The position numbers were made by a program, and so were the translations under genes. A model generated the notes under the pieces. That model was not told where the DNA came from. It saw only the letters and a program-made list of their open reading frames with translations, and ran no database searches. This document shows positions 5,992-13,753 of a stretch of 15,910 bases of DNA, piece by piece. The first letter of the stretch is position 1, and the number at the start of each line of letters is the position of its first letter. This stretch comes from Nitrososphaerota archaeon (GTDB taxonomy: Archaea > Thermoproteota > Nitrososphaeria > Nitrososphaerales > Nitrosopumilaceae), in assembly GCA_016126025.1 (NCBI GenBank), contig JAEFDA010000035.1, positions 1 to 15,910 of the forward strand. The letters are read 5' to 3'.

Positions 5992-7593
5992 TTATACGGC
6001 GTTCTTGGTTGGCTTGTCGTTGGGACCGCCGGGGCCGTCCGCGCCGTTGTCGGAAGTAGCCGAGCCCGGGCCAGAGACGCCGCCCTCCTGGAAGTGCTTT
6101 AGATCCTCGCCGGATATCACATCCTCCTCGGGCGGGACATAGTCCCGCACGTCATGGCGGGCCTTGCCCGGATACTTCTTCTGGGTCGCCAGAGCCACCA
6201 ATATGAACAAGGTAAACGAGACCACCGGTGGTATCAGCTGATCCAGGCCGGCCAAATCCGCGGGCCACGTAAAGAAGAAGACCAAGCGCAGTCCCGTGCC
6301 AAAGAGCAGCGACGCGATGGCGGCGGGCATGTTGGCCTTCTTCCAGAACAGCCCCAGCGTCAGCGGGGCCAGCGCCCCGGCAAACACTATGTCAAAGGCC
6401 AGTATCAGGTAGATTCCCGGGGCCGGAAGGAAGTACCCCAGCGCGGTTCCGGCGCCGATCATAGGAATGAGTGCCAGACGCGTCACTACCAAGAGCCTCT
6501 TGTCGGTGGACCCCGGCCTGCCCAGCCACCTCCGCCGGATTATGCGGTTGATCAAATTGCGCGATATCACGCTGGATATGGCAAGCAGGCCGCCGCTGGC
6601 CGTGGACATGGAGGCACCCACCACGCCCATGAGTATGGCAGCGCCGATTGCAAACGGCATGTGCTCCACGCTGAGCAACGGCAGTGCCAGATCCGGAAGC
6701 GTGTCCGCGGGGAGATAGTAGAGGGCCACAATTCCCAGCATGCTGGTGGGCACCACCGTGAATATTGTAAGGGCGCCCCCCATGAAGGCGCCTCGCCGCG
6801 CCGTCTTCGGGTTCCGAGCCGCAAAAACTCTTTCCATAAAGTCCAAAGCTATGATGTCGCCCAAGGCCAAGGCCAGAAATCCGCCCCAGTTGATCAGGGC
6901 GCCGTTGGCCACATCAAAGAGGCCTGACATGTCCAGAAATTCGGGCGGGGTGCTGCCAATAACTGTCTCCCAAGGAGTCCCAGAAAACCCGCCCGCAAAG
7001 AACAGGAATCCGGCCCAGAACGCCCCGATGGCCAAGTATACCTGGAAGAGGTTAGTATACGCCGACGCAAATATCCCTCCGGCAGCGGTATACACCAGCA
7101 CCACAGCGGCCGCGATCACTATCCCCCACAGATAGTCCACGCCAAACACGGTCTCCAGTATGAACCCGCACGCGGCCAAGTTGCCCGCGACCAGTATTAT
7201 GAAGCTGATTATCAGGAGAACTCCAGATATTCCCTCGGCGCCGTTACCAAATCGCCTGTAGTAAAAGTCCGGCAGTGTGATCATTGACATTTTGTTGAGC
7301 GGCTTTGCGTACCCGGCGGCTACCACCAGAAGACACGCCCCCAAGCCCATCGGAACCACTGCGCCCGCCCAAAATCCAAACTGGTATACGAGCGCGACAT
7401 TTCCCAGCGACGAGTTGCCGTCCACCGCCTGCGCCGCTAGCATGGTCCCAACCAACGCCAGGGGCAGACTCTTTCCTGCCACTATGAGCCTCTTGCCGCT
7501 TTGGCGAACCAGCTTGGCAGTCACTATGCCGACAGCAAGCGTGATCCCGATAAATATGGCCACTGCCAGCCCATAATCTGCAAATTCAGCCAC
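5992..7593 (-). CDS. Sodium:solute symporter family (SSS) transporter
   Basis: 533 residues, about 13 hydrophobic segments between residues 8 and 470, then a hydrophilic tail of about 63 residues rich in Gly, Pro and Asp. SSS signatures include LPDFYYRRFGNGAEG (107-121), VYTAAGGIFASAYTNLFQVY (167-186), the NPKTARRGAF loop (261-270), and GASMSTASGGLLAISS (326-341), where the Ser/Thr pair matches the sodium-site helix of this family. Members carry proline, pantothenate, sugars, polyamines or urea (DUR3 type). The substrate here is not readable. Urea or a guanidino compound is a reasonable guess because of the neighbouring ureohydrolase and UreA-like genes. The gene has its own promoter: the TATA box at 7611-7623 is about 25 bases from the GTG at 7593, giving a leaderless start. 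It lies upstream of the thermosome gene on the same strand with a 153-bp gap. Confidence 0.9.
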   Translation of the reverse strand: MAEFADYGLAVAIFIGITLAVGIVTAKLVRQSGKRLIVAGKSLPLALVGTMLAAQAVDGNSSLGNVALVYQFGFWAGAVVPMGLGACLLVVAAGYAKPLNKMSMITLPDFYYRRFGNGAEGISGVLLIISFIILVAGNLAACGFILETVFGVDYLWGIVIAAAVVLVYTAAGGIFASAYTNLFQVYLAIGAFWAGFLFFAGGFSGTPWETVIGSTPPEFLDMSGLFDVANGALINWGGFLALALGDIIALDFMERVFAARNPKTARRGAFMGGALTIFTVVPTSMLGIVALYYLPADTLPDLALPLLSVEHMPFAIGAAILMGVVGASMSTASGGLLAISSVISRNLINRIIRRRWLGRPGSTDKRLLVVTRLALIPMIGAGTALGYFLPAPGIYLILAFDIVFAGALAPLTLGLFWKKANMPAAIASLLFGTGLRLVFFFTWPADLAGLDQLIPPVVSFTLFILVALATQKKYPGKARHDVRDYVPPEEDVISGEDLKHFQEGGVSGPGSATSDNGADGPGGPNDKPTKNAV

Positions 7594-7610
7594 GCTTGAA
7601 TCAGCGTGTG

Positions 7611-7623
7611 CTTTTATTTAAAC
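7611..7623 (-). promoter_or_regulatory. TATA box of the symporter gene
   Basis: The minus strand reads GTTTAAATAAAAG, an excellent archaeal TATA box. Its centre is about 25 bases from the GTG at 7593, consistent with a leaderless symporter mRNA. Confidence 0.7.
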
Positions 7624-7876
7624 TTGATAGCAAATTGTGTTTTATCCTTTATTATAGAGTCTAGCTAAATGAATTAATTTATGGCAGATTTTTGCATAAC
7701 GTAAATTTTTTGCGCGTGGCAGCATACTATAGCTCCACATCTCTCAAATCCTATCCGGCTCGTCATATATTTGCAACGACAGAGGCGCACACGTTTACGT
7801 CCAACACAAATTCACCAAGGCGCCCTCAGTCGTGCGTTGCCGCATCTCACGGCATATCGAGGTGCCGTGCAGTCGC

Positions 7877-7891
7877 CATGTATGATACATG
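7877..7891. repeat. 15-bp palindrome, operator candidate
   Basis: CATGTAT-G-ATACATG is a perfect 7-bp inverted repeat around one central base. Symmetric sites of this size usually bind dimeric helix-turn-helix regulators. It is far from both flanking gene starts (about 280 and 400 bp), so its target is unclear. Confidence 0.4.
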
Positions 7892-7994
7892 TCCACAGCA
7901 CGCTGCACCAACACACGCCCCCAGACTGTCCCTATGTTCTAGGTCTCCTACTCCGCCTCCTAGCCACCGCCTCAAGAACATGTTGCGTGGTTAT

Positions 7995-8095
7995 GCTGGA
8001 GAATCGCTTCCCACTTGCCACCCAGCGAGTACGCCAACTCGTACGTGCCACTCTACCAGAGATTGGCCGCCTCAGCCAGCAGGCCAGGCTCCAGC
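7995..8095. ncRNA. Possible structured RNA closed by a 7-bp stem
   Basis: GCTGGAG (7995-8001) pairs perfectly with CTCCAGC (8089-8095). The interior is filled by consecutive hairpins: TCGCT/AGCGA (8004-8008 with 8024-8028), GTACG/CGTAC (8029-8033 with 8040-8044), CCA+CTCT/AGAG+TGG (8048-8066 with a 2-base bulge) and GCCT/AGGC (8069-8072 with 8081-8084). The fold works on either strand. There is no TTC-type T-loop, so it is not a normal tRNA, and I see no RNase P or SRP RNA core motif. No TATA box sits at the right distance on either strand. GC-rich DNA folds easily by chance, so the call is tentative. Confidence 0.25.
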
Positions 8096-8267
8096 AACAC
8101 CCCTACGCCATGCCTATCTTGGCTCCGGCCAGCCCGTCGCAGCCCAAGTACCCACACGTCTAGACCACATGGTATGGCGCAGCGGTCTTGGGCAGACCTT
8201 AACTGGCGCACCAGAGACATGACCCGGCGGCGCCAAAAGTCCGACGGGGACTCGAGCGTGTCGATCG

Positions 8268-8277
8268 GATAAATAAC
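8268..8277 (+). promoter_or_regulatory. TATA box for the gene at 8295
   Basis: GATAAATAAC, centre about 23 bases before ATG 8295 and 26 before ATG 8298. The two adjacent ATG codons make it unclear which is used, but either gives an essentially leaderless mRNA. A small hairpin, AGTCC/GGACT, lies at about 8238-8252, upstream of the box. Confidence 0.65.
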
Positions 8278-8294
8278 GGTGCGGCGCCACCTCC

Positions 8295-8582
8295 ATGATG
8301 GCGATACCCAAGGAGATCAGGGACTATGTAGGAACCCAGATTCAGTACTACATCAGCGAATCCCAGACGTACAAGAGCATGGCCGAGACCCACAAGGGCG
8401 GCTCGGCAGAGGACACGGCCTTTGGAATGATACTGGGCTGCCTGTACCTGGGGTTCATGCAGGCGTACAGGACCCAATACATGGCCCCCAGCTCAGAGGA
8501 CATGGACGAGTTTCACCGGCTGGTCGGCGACAACGCCCCACGCATAAGAGAGGCGCTCCGGATGCCCACGCTGCACACCTAG
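8295..8582 (+). CDS. Hypothetical protein, 95 residues, helical
   Basis: I do not recognise a named family. The protein looks largely alpha-helical and soluble, with a moderately hydrophobic central helix around residues 41-58 (AFGMILGCLYLGFMQAYR). That stretch is too interrupted for a confident membrane span, although a weakly hydrophobic packing helix is likely. There is one Cys (in GCLYLG), no metal motif and no signal peptide. Coding is supported by normal amino-acid composition, a TATA box at leaderless distance, and clean flanks: the next gene has its own promoter 24 bases after the stop. ATG 8298 is an equally good start. Type and size suggest a lineage-specific archaeal protein. Confidence 0.75.
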   Translation: MMAIPKEIRDYVGTQIQYYISESQTYKSMAETHKGGSAEDTAFGMILGCLYLGFMQAYRTQYMAPSSEDMDEFHRLVGDNAPRIREALRMPTLHT

Positions 8583-8605
8583 ACAGTAGTACAAGGCTGG
8601 CGGTA

Positions 8606-8615
8606 GAGATAAATC
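8606..8615 (+). promoter_or_regulatory. TATA box for the gene at 8637
   Basis: GAGATAAATC, centre 26 bases before the ATG at 8637. It shares GATAAAT with the box at 8268-8277, so the two neighbouring small genes have near-identical core promoters and independent leaderless transcripts. Confidence 0.65.
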
Positions 8616-8636
8616 GGCACGCCCCTGCCCCACAGC

Positions 8637-8959
8637 ATGGAGGAGAGCCACGAAACCAACGAGTTCAGAATATCACAGATAGTTGACAACGGTCAGGTGG
8701 TGCAGCTGACCCTCATAGAGAATGTCTCCACCGAGCCCATATCGCAGAAGCAGATGATAATGGAGAGCCTCTCCAAGCTGGACTCCGAAACCCGGGGGCA
8801 GGTGATGCCCATCATACACGCCATACTTCAGGCCCAGCCCACCGTCAAGCTGAAGAGCTACCGGCAGACGCAAGTGGTCATGACCATGCCGAAGTCCCGA
8901 TACCAGAACATAGGGGTCCCGCCGGTGGGCAGCATCATGCGGCTGGACTTTAAAAGAAT

Positions 8960-8963
<4 letters not shown>
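8637..8963 (+). CDS. Hypothetical protein, 108 residues
   Basis: No family recognised. The N-terminal third looks beta-rich (FRISQIVDNGQVVQLTLIENV, about residues 10-30), the middle is helical (QMIMESLSKLDSETRGQVMPIIHAIL), and the end returns to strand-like segments with a basic C-terminus (SIMRLDFKRI). There is no cysteine, membrane segment or signal peptide, so it is probably a small cytoplasmic protein. The acidic, charged start (MEESHETNE) follows a TATA box centred 26 bases before the ATG, so the start is well supported and the mRNA is likely leaderless. It is convergent with the DUF255 gene, and the two stops overlap in a CTAG shared over 8960-8963. Confidence 0.78.
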
Positions 8964-10978
<2,015 letters not shown>

Positions 10979-11010
10979 ACCCTGCAAAAGCAGCCCATGC
11001 CCATTTGAAC

Positions 11011-11250
11011 CTAGGCGCCCCAGATGCTGCGGCCTTCCTCCAGCTCGTATATGCGGACGTTTATGTTCTTGAGCAGCTTCGTCTTGGACTTGCGGGCCTT
11101 CTTGTCGTGGCTGTAGTCCTTCTTCTCCACCAGATACTGGAGGCGCTTGAGCTCCTGCAGCGTCAGCTGTTTGAAGGCGTGTCGGGAGCCGGACACCTTG
11201 TTGAGCAGGCGCACCCGCTCCATGTCTTCCTTGGTTATGTCGGAGGCCAC
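11011..11250 (-). CDS. Small basic hypothetical protein, 79 residues
   Basis: Strongly basic and helical, with a run of Lys/Arg at residues about 43-61 (EKKDYSHDKKARKSKTKLLK), so nucleic-acid or ribosome binding is possible. No named family is recognised. The frame is open to 11643, but residues upstream have shadow-like composition. The start is set at GTG 11250 (then ASDITKEDMERVRLL). It lies 26 bases from the centre of the TATA box at 11271-11282, and the equivalent GTG position is conserved in the duplicated promoter before 13514. An ATG at 11223 would give 70 residues. The DUF255 gene follows 32 bases downstream, likely co-transcribed. Confidence 0.75.
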   Translation of the reverse strand: MASDITKEDMERVRLLNKVSGSRHAFKQLTLQELKRLQYLVEKKDYSHDKKARKSKTKLLKNINVRIYELEEGRSIWGA

Positions 11251-11270
11251 CGCCGTATGTACGTCCTGGC

Positions 11271-11282
11271 AGTATATTTTTC
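11271..11282 (-). promoter_or_regulatory. TATA box for the gene starting at 11250
   Basis: The minus strand reads GAAAAATATACT, centre about 26 bases from GTG 11250. The GAAAAAT core is shared with the promoter of the gene starting at 13514 and lies at the edge of the dispersed repeat. Confidence 0.65.
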
Positions 11283-11364
11283 CTTTGTGAGGCGGGGTTC
11301 TTTTGCATTGACGCGTGGTGTCGATGCGCCGCGGCGGGCATCCAAACATTCCTACACCGCCCCC
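11276..11364 (-). repeat. Dispersed promoter-linked repeat, copy A
   Basis: Aligns with 13539-13627. The core 11294-11330 (starting GGGGTTCTTTTGCATT on the plus strand) matches copy B at 34 of 37 positions. A variable stretch of 16-17 bases follows, then 16 of 17 matches (ATTCCT, one change, CACCGCCCCC). In both copies the repeat lies upstream of, and reaches into, the TATA box of a minus-strand gene with a GTG start 24-25 bases past AAAAAT. The reading frame is not conserved between copies, so it is probably regulatory or RNA, not coding. Confidence 0.75.
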
Positions 11365-11416
11365 GACCCCTTGTTCCTGTAGCCTCATCGCGCGGCAGGA
11401 CGACGCATGGACCCGG

Positions 11417-11478
11417 GCCGGCACCGCGGCCACGGCCGTTACGGGGCCCGCTGGCAGCAGCGGGCCTCTGTAGCCGGC
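11417..11478. repeat. Nested stem-loop in the divergent region
   Basis: GGCCCGCTG-GCAG-CAGCGGGCC (11445-11466) is a perfect 9-bp stem with a four-base loop, extendable by a G-T and a G-C pair to 11443-11468. It is flanked by two copies of the self-complementary GCCGGC (11417-11422 and 11473-11478), which could pair as an outer stem. It could be part of an untranslated RNA or a DNA-level element. Confidence 0.4.
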
Positions 11479-11631
11479 ACATGCCGCATCAGGCCGCCAT
11501 GCAGTCCACCCTCCCGGTCTCGACCCACTGCTGCTGCGGGATATCCCCAGGTCCACTTGGTTTTTACGCTCATGATACGGCGATGATGCGACGATTCGCG
11601 CCTTTCTTGGGGGCGGGTTTTGGCAAGACAA

Positions 11632-11640
11632 TCTTAAAAT
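11632..11640 (+). promoter_or_regulatory. TATA box of the alcohol dehydrogenase gene
   Basis: TCTTAAAAT, centre 29 bases before ATG 11665, giving a leaderless or near-leaderless mRNA. Confidence 0.6.
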
Positions 11641-11664
11641 CAAGCCCGCCCCCCGCCCGAATGC

Positions 11665-12699
11665 ATGCCGGAGATGCGGGCCATGGTACTCTCCAAGTGC
11701 GGCAAGGTAGAGACCAACCCTCTGGAGTTACGCCGCATAGAGCGCCACCGCATACGCAGCCCCTCTGAGATACTAATCAAGATAGAGGCCTGCGGCGTGT
11801 GCCATTCCCAGATACACGGCATAGAGGGCGACTGGCTGGACATCGGCATACCTCCAGTGCTGCCCACCGTCCCCGGCCACGAGCTGGTGGGCCGCGTTGA
11901 GGAGGTGGGTGATGCCGTAACAAAGTTCAAGGTGGGTGACCGGGCCGGCGTGACCCCCCTGCTCTCGGCCTGCTGCGAATGCCAGTACTGCACCGAGGGC
12001 AACGAGCAGCTCTGCGATTCGATGGAGGTCACCGGCGAGACGCTCCGGGGCGGGTACGCCGAGTACATCACAGCCCCCGAAAGGTTCGCCACCAAGATAC
12101 CCCCGGGTATGAAGTCCGAGTATGCGGCGCCGCTCTTCTGCGCCGGTATAACCGCGTACAAGGCCGTGAAAGCCGCCGAACCTCAGACCCACCGCAAGAT
12201 CGGGATATTCGGCATAGGCGGCGTGGGTCACATGGCCGTGCAGTTCGCCGCCCTGGAGGGATGCTACACCGTTGCCGTCTCCCGCAACAGGCGACACCTG
12301 GACATGGCCGTGAGGCTGGGGGCGTCTGCCGCGGTCCGGTACGAGGGCGGGCGAGAGAGACTTCTGGCCACCATACGGCAAGAGCACGGCCTGCTGGACG
12401 CGGCCATCGTCTTTGCGCCATCCGACGAGGTTACAGACGCGGCCATCCGGGCCGTCAAGAAGGGCGGGCTGGTGGTCATAGCCACCATAGGGGAGAACCC
12501 CCACTTTCAGGCATTTGAGGAGAAGACCATCCGCGGAACCCTCATAGGGTCCACCAAGGACATGGAGGAGGTGGTGAGGATAGCCGGGGAGAAGGGCCTG
12601 GAGGTCGTGCACGAGTCATTCCCCCTGGAGAAGGCCAACGAGGTGCTCCGAATGCTCAAGGAGTCCAAGATAGAGGCCCGGGCCGTGTTGGTTCCCTGA
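11665..12699 (+). CDS. Zinc-dependent alcohol dehydrogenase (MDR superfamily)
   Basis: 344 residues, the usual length. The catalytic zinc ligands are visible as C46 (in CGVCHSQIHGIEGDW), H72 (GHELVGRVE) and C159 (PLFCAGITAY). The structural zinc site is C103, C106, C109 and C117, with an extra C104 where Gly is usual. The Rossmann motif GIGGVGHMAVQFA (184-196) binds the nicotinamide cofactor. The residues after the second strand are SRNRR (206-210) rather than an acidic residue, suggesting NADP(H) preference. It oxidises an alcohol or reduces an aldehyde; the substrate is unknown. ATG 11665 fits the TATA distance, and ATG 11674 (MRAMVLSKCG) is the start most like relatives. The zinc-knuckle gene follows within 36 bases but has its own TATA box. 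Confidence 0.92.
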   Translation: MPEMRAMVLSKCGKVETNPLELRRIERHRIRSPSEILIKIEACGVCHSQIHGIEGDWLDIGIPPVLPTVPGHELVGRVEEVGDAVTKFKVGDRAGVTPLLSACCECQYCTEGNEQLCDSMEVTGETLRGGYAEYITAPERFATKIPPGMKSEYAAPLFCAGITAYKAVKAAEPQTHRKIGIFGIGGVGHMAVQFAALEGCYTVAVSRNRRHLDMAVRLGASAAVRYEGGRERLLATIRQEHGLLDAAIVFAPSDEVTDAAIRAVKKGGLVVIATIGENPHFQAFEEKTIRGTLIGSTKDMEEVVRIAGEKGLEVVHESFPLEKANEVLRMLKESKIEARAVLVP

Positions 12700-12702
12700 T
12701 CT

Positions 12703-12712
12703 GGCTTAAATC
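12703..12712 (+). promoter_or_regulatory. TATA box of the zinc-knuckle gene
   Basis: GGCTTAAATC, centre 26 bases before TTG 12735. This spacing is the main evidence that the unusual TTG is used as a leaderless start. Confidence 0.55.
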
Positions 12713-12734
12713 CCCCGTTTGTACAGGGTGCACG

Positions 12735-12881
12735 TTGAACTGCGCCCAGTGTTTCCACTCCGACTATGCCCACGACGGCCGAGGCCACTCGCTGACCCGC
12801 CGGGGAGAGTGCCGCATACCCGGCTGCCCGTGCCGCAGCTTCGAGGAAATGATCCAAACTATAGACGAGGAGCTGGCATAG
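12735..12881 (+). CDS. Zinc-knuckle microprotein, 48 residues, TTG start
   Basis: The frame from TTG 12735 to TAG 12879-12881 encodes M-NCAQCFHSDYAHDGRGH, then ECRIPGCPCRSF and an acidic helical end (EEMIQTIDEELA). Cysteines lie at 3, 6, 26, 31 and 33 and histidines at 8, 13 and 18. A C-x2-C-x-H half and a C-x4-C-x-C half would form one small zinc site. No in-frame ATG or GTG exists in the open stretch upstream, and a TATA box sits 26 bases before the TTG. It fills the gap between the dehydrogenase stop and the next promoter (12881-12890), which begins on its stop codon. The function is unknown. Small zinc-ribbon proteins are abundant in archaea and often act as regulators or adaptors. Confidence 0.68.
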   Translation: MNCAQCFHSDYAHDGRGHSLTRRGECRIPGCPCRSFEEMIQTIDEELA

Positions 12882-12890
12882 GATAATATT
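12881..12890 (+). promoter_or_regulatory. TATA box for the gene at 12915
   Basis: GGATAATATT, centre 29 bases before ATG 12915. Its first base overlaps the last base of the zinc-knuckle stop codon, showing how tightly the genes are packed. Confidence 0.6.
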
Positions 12891-12914
12891 CCCGCCGCAT
12901 GCACATCCATAGCG

Positions 12915-13169
12915 ATGGCCGGCCATGCGTCACCAGACCAGATGCGCTACGAGCTGGACACCATGCTCGCCAGGATAAACGCCCTGGAGGTGACCGCCAA
13001 GGACGAGTTCCAGATCAGTGTGGCAAAGATACTCAGGGAGTTGGTTCTGGGCCAGATCCGGGCGCTTGATGAGTTCGGGCACCACAAAAAGGCCATGGAC
13101 CTGCTGACGCTGGAGATCTTCAAGTCGAGATCTGCGGGCACAAGTGGCCAAGAGCCGGGCGCCTCATAA
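12915..13169 (+). CDS. Small helical hypothetical protein, 84 residues
   Basis: Predicted almost entirely alpha-helical (residues about 8-70), with regular heptad-like hydrophobic spacing (YELDTMLARINALEV, ISVAKILRELVLGQIRALDEF) that suggests a coiled coil or helical hairpin dimer. A short flexible tail is rich in Ser, Gly and Ala. No cysteines, membrane segment or signal peptide. I do not recognise a named family. The ATG is placed 29 bases after a TATA box. It is convergent with the minus-strand gene ending at 13164, and the two stop codons lie inside the shared six bases TCATAA. Confidence 0.78.
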   Translation: MAGHASPDQMRYELDTMLARINALEVTAKDEFQISVAKILRELVLGQIRALDEFGHHKKAMDLLTLEIFKSRSAGTSGQEPGAS

Positions 13170-13514
13170 CGGGGTGCGCGACCCGCCCTGATTAACACCA
13201 TTGCAGGGCGGCTTTGTTGAATTGATTATGCGGTCCAGCACGAACCGGCGCCCCGGGGGATCCGACGCGAACATGGGCAGTATGGCCAGGTACAGGTTCT
13301 CCTCGGAGCCGGCCCGCTCCATCCAGCACTTGAACGAGCCGTTGGAGACGAAGAAAGACCTGTCGTCGGTGTGCTCGCAGACGTCCGCGTATACGAGGTG
13401 GAACCTGTCCTTGTCGCGGGCCAGCACCACGTACACCACCTTCTCCATGGGGGGGCCCCACTCTGACAGCCGCACCGGGCCCAGAAATTCGTGCTGGAGT
13501 ATCTGTATGCTCAC
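13164..13514 (-). CDS. Conserved-looking hypothetical protein, 116 residues
   Basis: Begins VSIQILQHEFLGPVRLSEW and continues with an alternating strand/turn pattern (MEKVVYVVLARDKDRFHLVY, SFFVSNGSFKCWMERAG, ENLYLAILPMF), suggesting a compact alpha/beta or beta-sandwich cytoplasmic protein. The pattern resembles an uncharacterised family I associate with ammonia-oxidising archaea, but I know no function. The frame is open to GTG 13529. GTG 13514 is preferred because it is 24 bases after AAAAAT, exactly as the GTG of the gene at 11250 is 25 bases after the same motif in the duplicated promoter. The last 10-15 residues (NGVNQGGSRTPL) look less conserved. Confidence 0.78.
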   Translation of the reverse strand: MSIQILQHEFLGPVRLSEWGPPMEKVVYVVLARDKDRFHLVYADVCEHTDDRSFFVSNGSFKCWMERAGSEENLYLAILPMFASDPPGRRFVLDRIINSTKPPCNGVNQGGSRTPL

Positions 13515-13536
13515 GTCATGTACAATCACGTCACCT

Positions 13537-13545
13537 GCATTTTTC
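13537..13545 (-). promoter_or_regulatory. TATA-like box for the gene starting at 13514
   Basis: The minus strand reads GAAAAATGC, weaker than the matching GAAAAATATACT at 11271-11282, but at the same place relative to the repeat and start codon (centre about 27 bases from GTG 13514). Confidence 0.5.
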
Positions 13546-13627
13546 TCTTTGGCTCGAGGGGTTCTTTTGCATTAACGCGGGGTGCCGATGCGCCATTGGC
13601 GCCAGTATGCATTCCTGCACCGCCCCC
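13539..13627 (-). repeat. Dispersed promoter-linked repeat, copy B
   Basis: Counterpart of 11276-11364 in the same orientation relative to a downstream minus-strand gene. The conserved blocks are 13558-13594 and 13611-13627, separated by a 16-base variable spacer. The region from here to 13753 contains no gene that I can support. Confidence 0.75.
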
Positions 13628-13753
13628 CGCCACCGGCAGCCGCACGAGGCGTTCTGTCATACACCGCCCGGGCAGGCGGTAAACGGGTGGGTACGCGGGC
13701 CGTCTACCACACATATGAGCCGCCCACGCAGTACCCGCCAGACGGCGTACCTT

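Larger units (their letters stand above)
7594..8294. other. 700-bp intergenic region without a convincing gene
   Basis: It lies between divergent promoters. Positions 7600-7720 are strongly AT-rich and hold the symporter TATA box plus unassigned plus-strand TATA-like stretches (about 7649-7659 and 7673-7680). The remainder is C-rich on the plus strand. The long plus-strand frames (7692-8222 and 7771-8163) start with TTG and translate to low-complexity sequence rich in Pro, Thr, Ser and Arg with no recognisable motif, so I do not call them. On the minus strand, short fragments at about 7970-8200 look somewhat protein-like but are interrupted by stops. A palindrome (7877-7891) and a folded segment (7995-8095) are listed separately. 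The length is unusual for this compact genome. Confidence 0.55.
11251..11664. other. Divergent intergenic region, no gene seen
   Basis: It holds two opposing promoters (TATA at 11271-11282 minus and 11632-11640 plus), one copy of the dispersed repeat (11276-11364) and a GC-rich stem-loop block (11417-11478). The remainder (11479-11625) shows nothing recognisable. Frames crossing it are extensions or shadows of the flanking genes. Because both flanking mRNAs appear leaderless, the repeat and stem-loop are not 5' leaders of either gene. Confidence 0.6.

Noticed and set aside
7686..7705. Third copy of the dispersed repeat (TTTTTGCAT)
   Set aside because: Only the short TTTTGCAT core matches; the following CGATGCGCC and ATTCCT blocks are absent.
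7995..8095. Interpretation as a tRNA gene
   Set aside because: The outer stem is 7 bp, but there is no GTTCGA-type T-loop and no usual D-loop bases in the right place on either strand.
7692..8222. Plus-strand frame of 176 residues (and an overlapping one at 7771-8163)
   Set aside because: TTG start without a TATA box at the right distance, composition rich in Pro/Thr/Ser/Arg and unlike neighbouring genes, and no motif or recognisable family.
7594..8294. RNase P RNA or SRP RNA
   Set aside because: I could not find the conserved core motifs of either on either strand. A covariance-model scan would settle it.
10979..11482. N-terminal extension of the DUF255 gene to 840 residues
   Set aside because: The extension overlaps the 79-residue gene in another frame and has Arg/Gly/Pro-rich shadow composition. 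The family hallmark N-terminus begins at ATG 10978.
11251..11643. Extension of the 79-residue gene to 210 residues
   Set aside because: The upstream part crosses the TATA box and the dispersed repeat, whose reading frame is not conserved between the two copies.
13557..13682. Conserved peptide GSFALTRG-DAP read on the plus strand of both repeat copies
   Set aside because: The similarity follows from the DNA repeat and ends within about 15 codons. Neither frame has a start signal or continues as a related protein.
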